From Pareuzebyella sediminis (GTDB taxonomy: Bacteria > Bacteroidota > Bacteroidia > Flavobacteriales > Flavobacteriaceae), in assembly GCF_008367235.1 (NCBI RefSeq), contig NZ_VTZS01000002.1:248001-312000 (forward strand): a stretch of DNA of 64,000 nt, written 5' to 3'. A program made the position numbers and the translations under genes. Shown in pieces: positions 62,700 to 64,000 of the stretch (its first letter is position 1; each line of letters opens with the position of its first letter). Below the pieces are notes generated by a model that saw nothing but the letters and a program-made list of their open reading frames with translations, was not told where the DNA came from and did not search any database.

Positions 62700-64000
62700 T
62701 TAATTCACTCCAACGGTCCATCCTGCGCCCCATGTGGCAACATCGGTTGGAATGCCGTTTCCAACACCGGTGATAAAGTCGCCCTCCACTGGAGTTGTTG
62801 CTCCAGTTCCGGCATCACTGTTGAAAGTTGTCGTAATATCATTGAATGTTACATCCACGGCGTTCGAGATGTCGTTTATAATGGCGTCAACAGTTAGCGG
62901 ATCGTCAATATCGAAGGCCTCATCAAACCCTTCTAGATAAAGATTGTTAAAAACAGCTTCCGTACCCCTTCGAAGTCGAATCGCTTCAGCCCCCTGCGCC
63001 GATCCGATACCTATTGCGGTAAAATTGTTCAATGTCGGACTTGAATAAGGGGTGGCTGAATTGTCATCTTCGTTGCCATCGGCTTCGATGACCTTATCAG
63101 AATCAGCACTTGTCTGTACGTACACATCGGTCAACGTTCCTCTCCAACCTTCGGTCCAGTCTACAGAATCGTCTTGGGCGTTGGTTATCACTATATTCGT
63201 GCCACTTACCGTTCCACCAAAAAACTCCACGCCGTCATCAGCTCCCTCATTGACCTGAATATATTCTAAGGTGGTACCCGAACCTACTGCATAAAAGGAG
63301 ATACCGTTGAATTCAGATTCTGAATTTATGGCCGCTCCAGTATACTCCAAGACCATATAACTCAGGGTGCCTGAGTCATCGGCATCTTCGGTACCACCGT
63401 AAGTGAAGTTTCCGACTTCTGATGTCGCGGTACTGCCAGAGTTGATAGTGGCATTGCCGAGTATGACCAGACCGCCCCAATCACCCGCTGCGGGTGTATT
63501 TGCGTTTGAAGTCATCACAATAGGATTGGCCGCAGTGCCTTGAGCTTCTATAGTGGCCCCTTGAAGAATGGCAATATAAACATCCGTTCCACCGGCGTTG
63601 GCCCTTATTTCGGTTCCTGCAGGAATGGTCAATGTAGTCCCTGACTGCATCACCAAAGCACCTGAAAGCGTATAGGTGGTGCCGGCATTTAATGTGATAT
63701 TCGAAGAACCATCGCCCAAATCGGTAAGCTCGGCAGATGATGTGGCCGGTTCGGAAAGTGTAGACCAGCCGCTGGACCAAGTTGAAACATCGGTACCCGT
63801 ACCGTTGGAAATGCCAGTAAAAAGATCAGCTTCGGTAGCCTCGGTTGAATTGCTGCCCATATCGCTGACCAATCTTTTGGTAACATCTATAAAAGTAATA
63901 TCGGATACGGATGTCGCATCGTTCAAAATATGGTCGATGGTGGTCGGGTCGTCAACATTAAAACCTTCTTCAAAACCTTCCAGCAAAACATTTATAAAGG
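62700..64000 (-). CDS. Right-handed parallel beta-helix repeat protein, partial (N-terminal part beyond window)
   Basis: At least 433 residues, open at the right edge; the frame continues to base 64000. The sequence consists of short coils such as GTTLTIPAGTEIRANAGGTD, AAGDWGGLVILGNATINSGS and DDGVEFFGGTVSGTNIVITN, typical of a beta-helix. Two near-copies of one segment are visible: LEGFEEGFNVDDPTTIDHIL with SWSSGW-like end near the edge and LEGFDEAFDIDDPLTVDAII with WGAGWTVGVN at the C-terminus, so the protein has at least two large repeats. No sorting domain follows. It is probably an exported or surface protein; function is unknown. Confidence 0.85.
   Translation of the reverse strand, partial: FINVLLEGFEEGFNVDDPTTIDHILNDATSVSDITFIDVTKRLVSDMGSNSTEATEADLFTGISNGTGTDVSTWSSGWSTLSEPATSSAELTDLGDGSSNITLNAGTTYTLSGALVMQSGTTLTIPAGTEIRANAGGTDVYIAILQGATIEAQGTAANPIVMTSNANTPAAGDWGGLVILGNATINSGSTATSEVGNFTYGGTEDADDSGTLSYMVLEYTGAAINSESEFNGISFYAVGSGTTLEYIQVNEGADDGVEFFGGTVSGTNIVITNAQDDSVDWTEGWRGTLTDVYVQTSADSDKVIEADGNEDDNSATPYSSPTLNNFTAIGIGSAQGAEAIRLRRGTEAVFNNLYLEGFDEAFDIDDPLTVDAIINDISNAVDVTFNDITTTFNSDAGTGATTPVEGDFITGVGNGIPTDVATWGAGWTVGVN

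Noticed and set aside
1-64000. Mobile elements, CRISPR arrays, prophage, rRNA
   Set aside because: I found no transposase, integrase, phage structural gene, regularly spaced repeats or rRNA sequence.

Overview
The window is a stretch of chromosome from a marine-type member of the Flavobacteriaceae (Bacteroidota). The support is gldD at the left edge, two proteins with type IX secretion C-terminal signals, TonB-linked biology, the family-typical gene sets truB-uppP-DUF3098-ftsX and hemD-DUF4271, an rplU with a C-terminal extension, and promoters matching the Bacteroidota -7 element TAnnTTTG. Shine-Dalgarno signals are mostly absent. No insertion sequence, prophage, CRISPR array or rRNA was seen. 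Most of the window is core genome with small variable patches.

Layout. 1-2.4 kb: end of gldD, a small lipoprotein, and a Met/His-rich barrel plus a Cys-rich membrane protein that look metal (copper) related. 2.6-6.1 kb: an active/inactive pair of M16 peptidases. 6.2-10.3 kb: DUF4199 protein, rplU-rpmA, a tRNA-Cys with an unusual C33, a GAF protein and ahcY. 10.4-13.9 kb: a phosphopantetheinyl transferase, then the tightly overlapping set pnuC-nadR-DUF4301 (nicotinamide riboside uptake and phosphorylation plus an orphan partner). 14-20 kb: three tandem PepSY-like secreted proteins, each preceded by the same two-part upstream DNA element, then an NtrC-type sigma-54 activator and a convergent hybrid histidine kinase. 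20.3-22.9 kb: a TPP riboswitch in front of a TonB-dependent receptor, implying thiamin or thiamin-precursor uptake.

23-32.7 kb: an Idh/MocA oxidoreductase, a Rieske-like lipoprotein, greA, a HIT protein, a histidine kinase, a methyltransferase-like protein, DUF3127, a short-chain fatty acid transporter, aat and tag. 33.4-38.5 kb: a self-contained operon TetR-ABC-HlyD-TolC. Its promoter sits in the centre of a 21+21 bp near-perfect palindrome, and its ABC ATPase has lost the signature, Walker B and H-loop residues. 38.6-46 kb: thioredoxin-like protein, TonB-like protein, truB, uppP, DUF3098, ftsX and leuS. 46-57 kb: a YugP-like peptidase, an Lrp regulator with saccharopine dehydrogenase, DUF423, hemD-DUF4271-GT39, a polyprenol-phosphate mannosyltransferase, dihydroorotase and DUF4296. 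57-64 kb: an SDR, tyrS, two lipoprotein genes (one frameshifted), a LuxE-like enzyme, an FKBP, two sorting-domain-only mini-proteins and a duplicated parallel beta-helix protein that runs off the right edge.

The observations most worth a second look are the palindrome-centred promoter and degenerate ATPase of the efflux/secretion operon, the shared upstream elements of the PepSY-like cluster beside a sigma-54 activator, the link between DUF4301 and NAD salvage with nucleotidyltransferase-like motifs, and the C33 tRNA-Cys.
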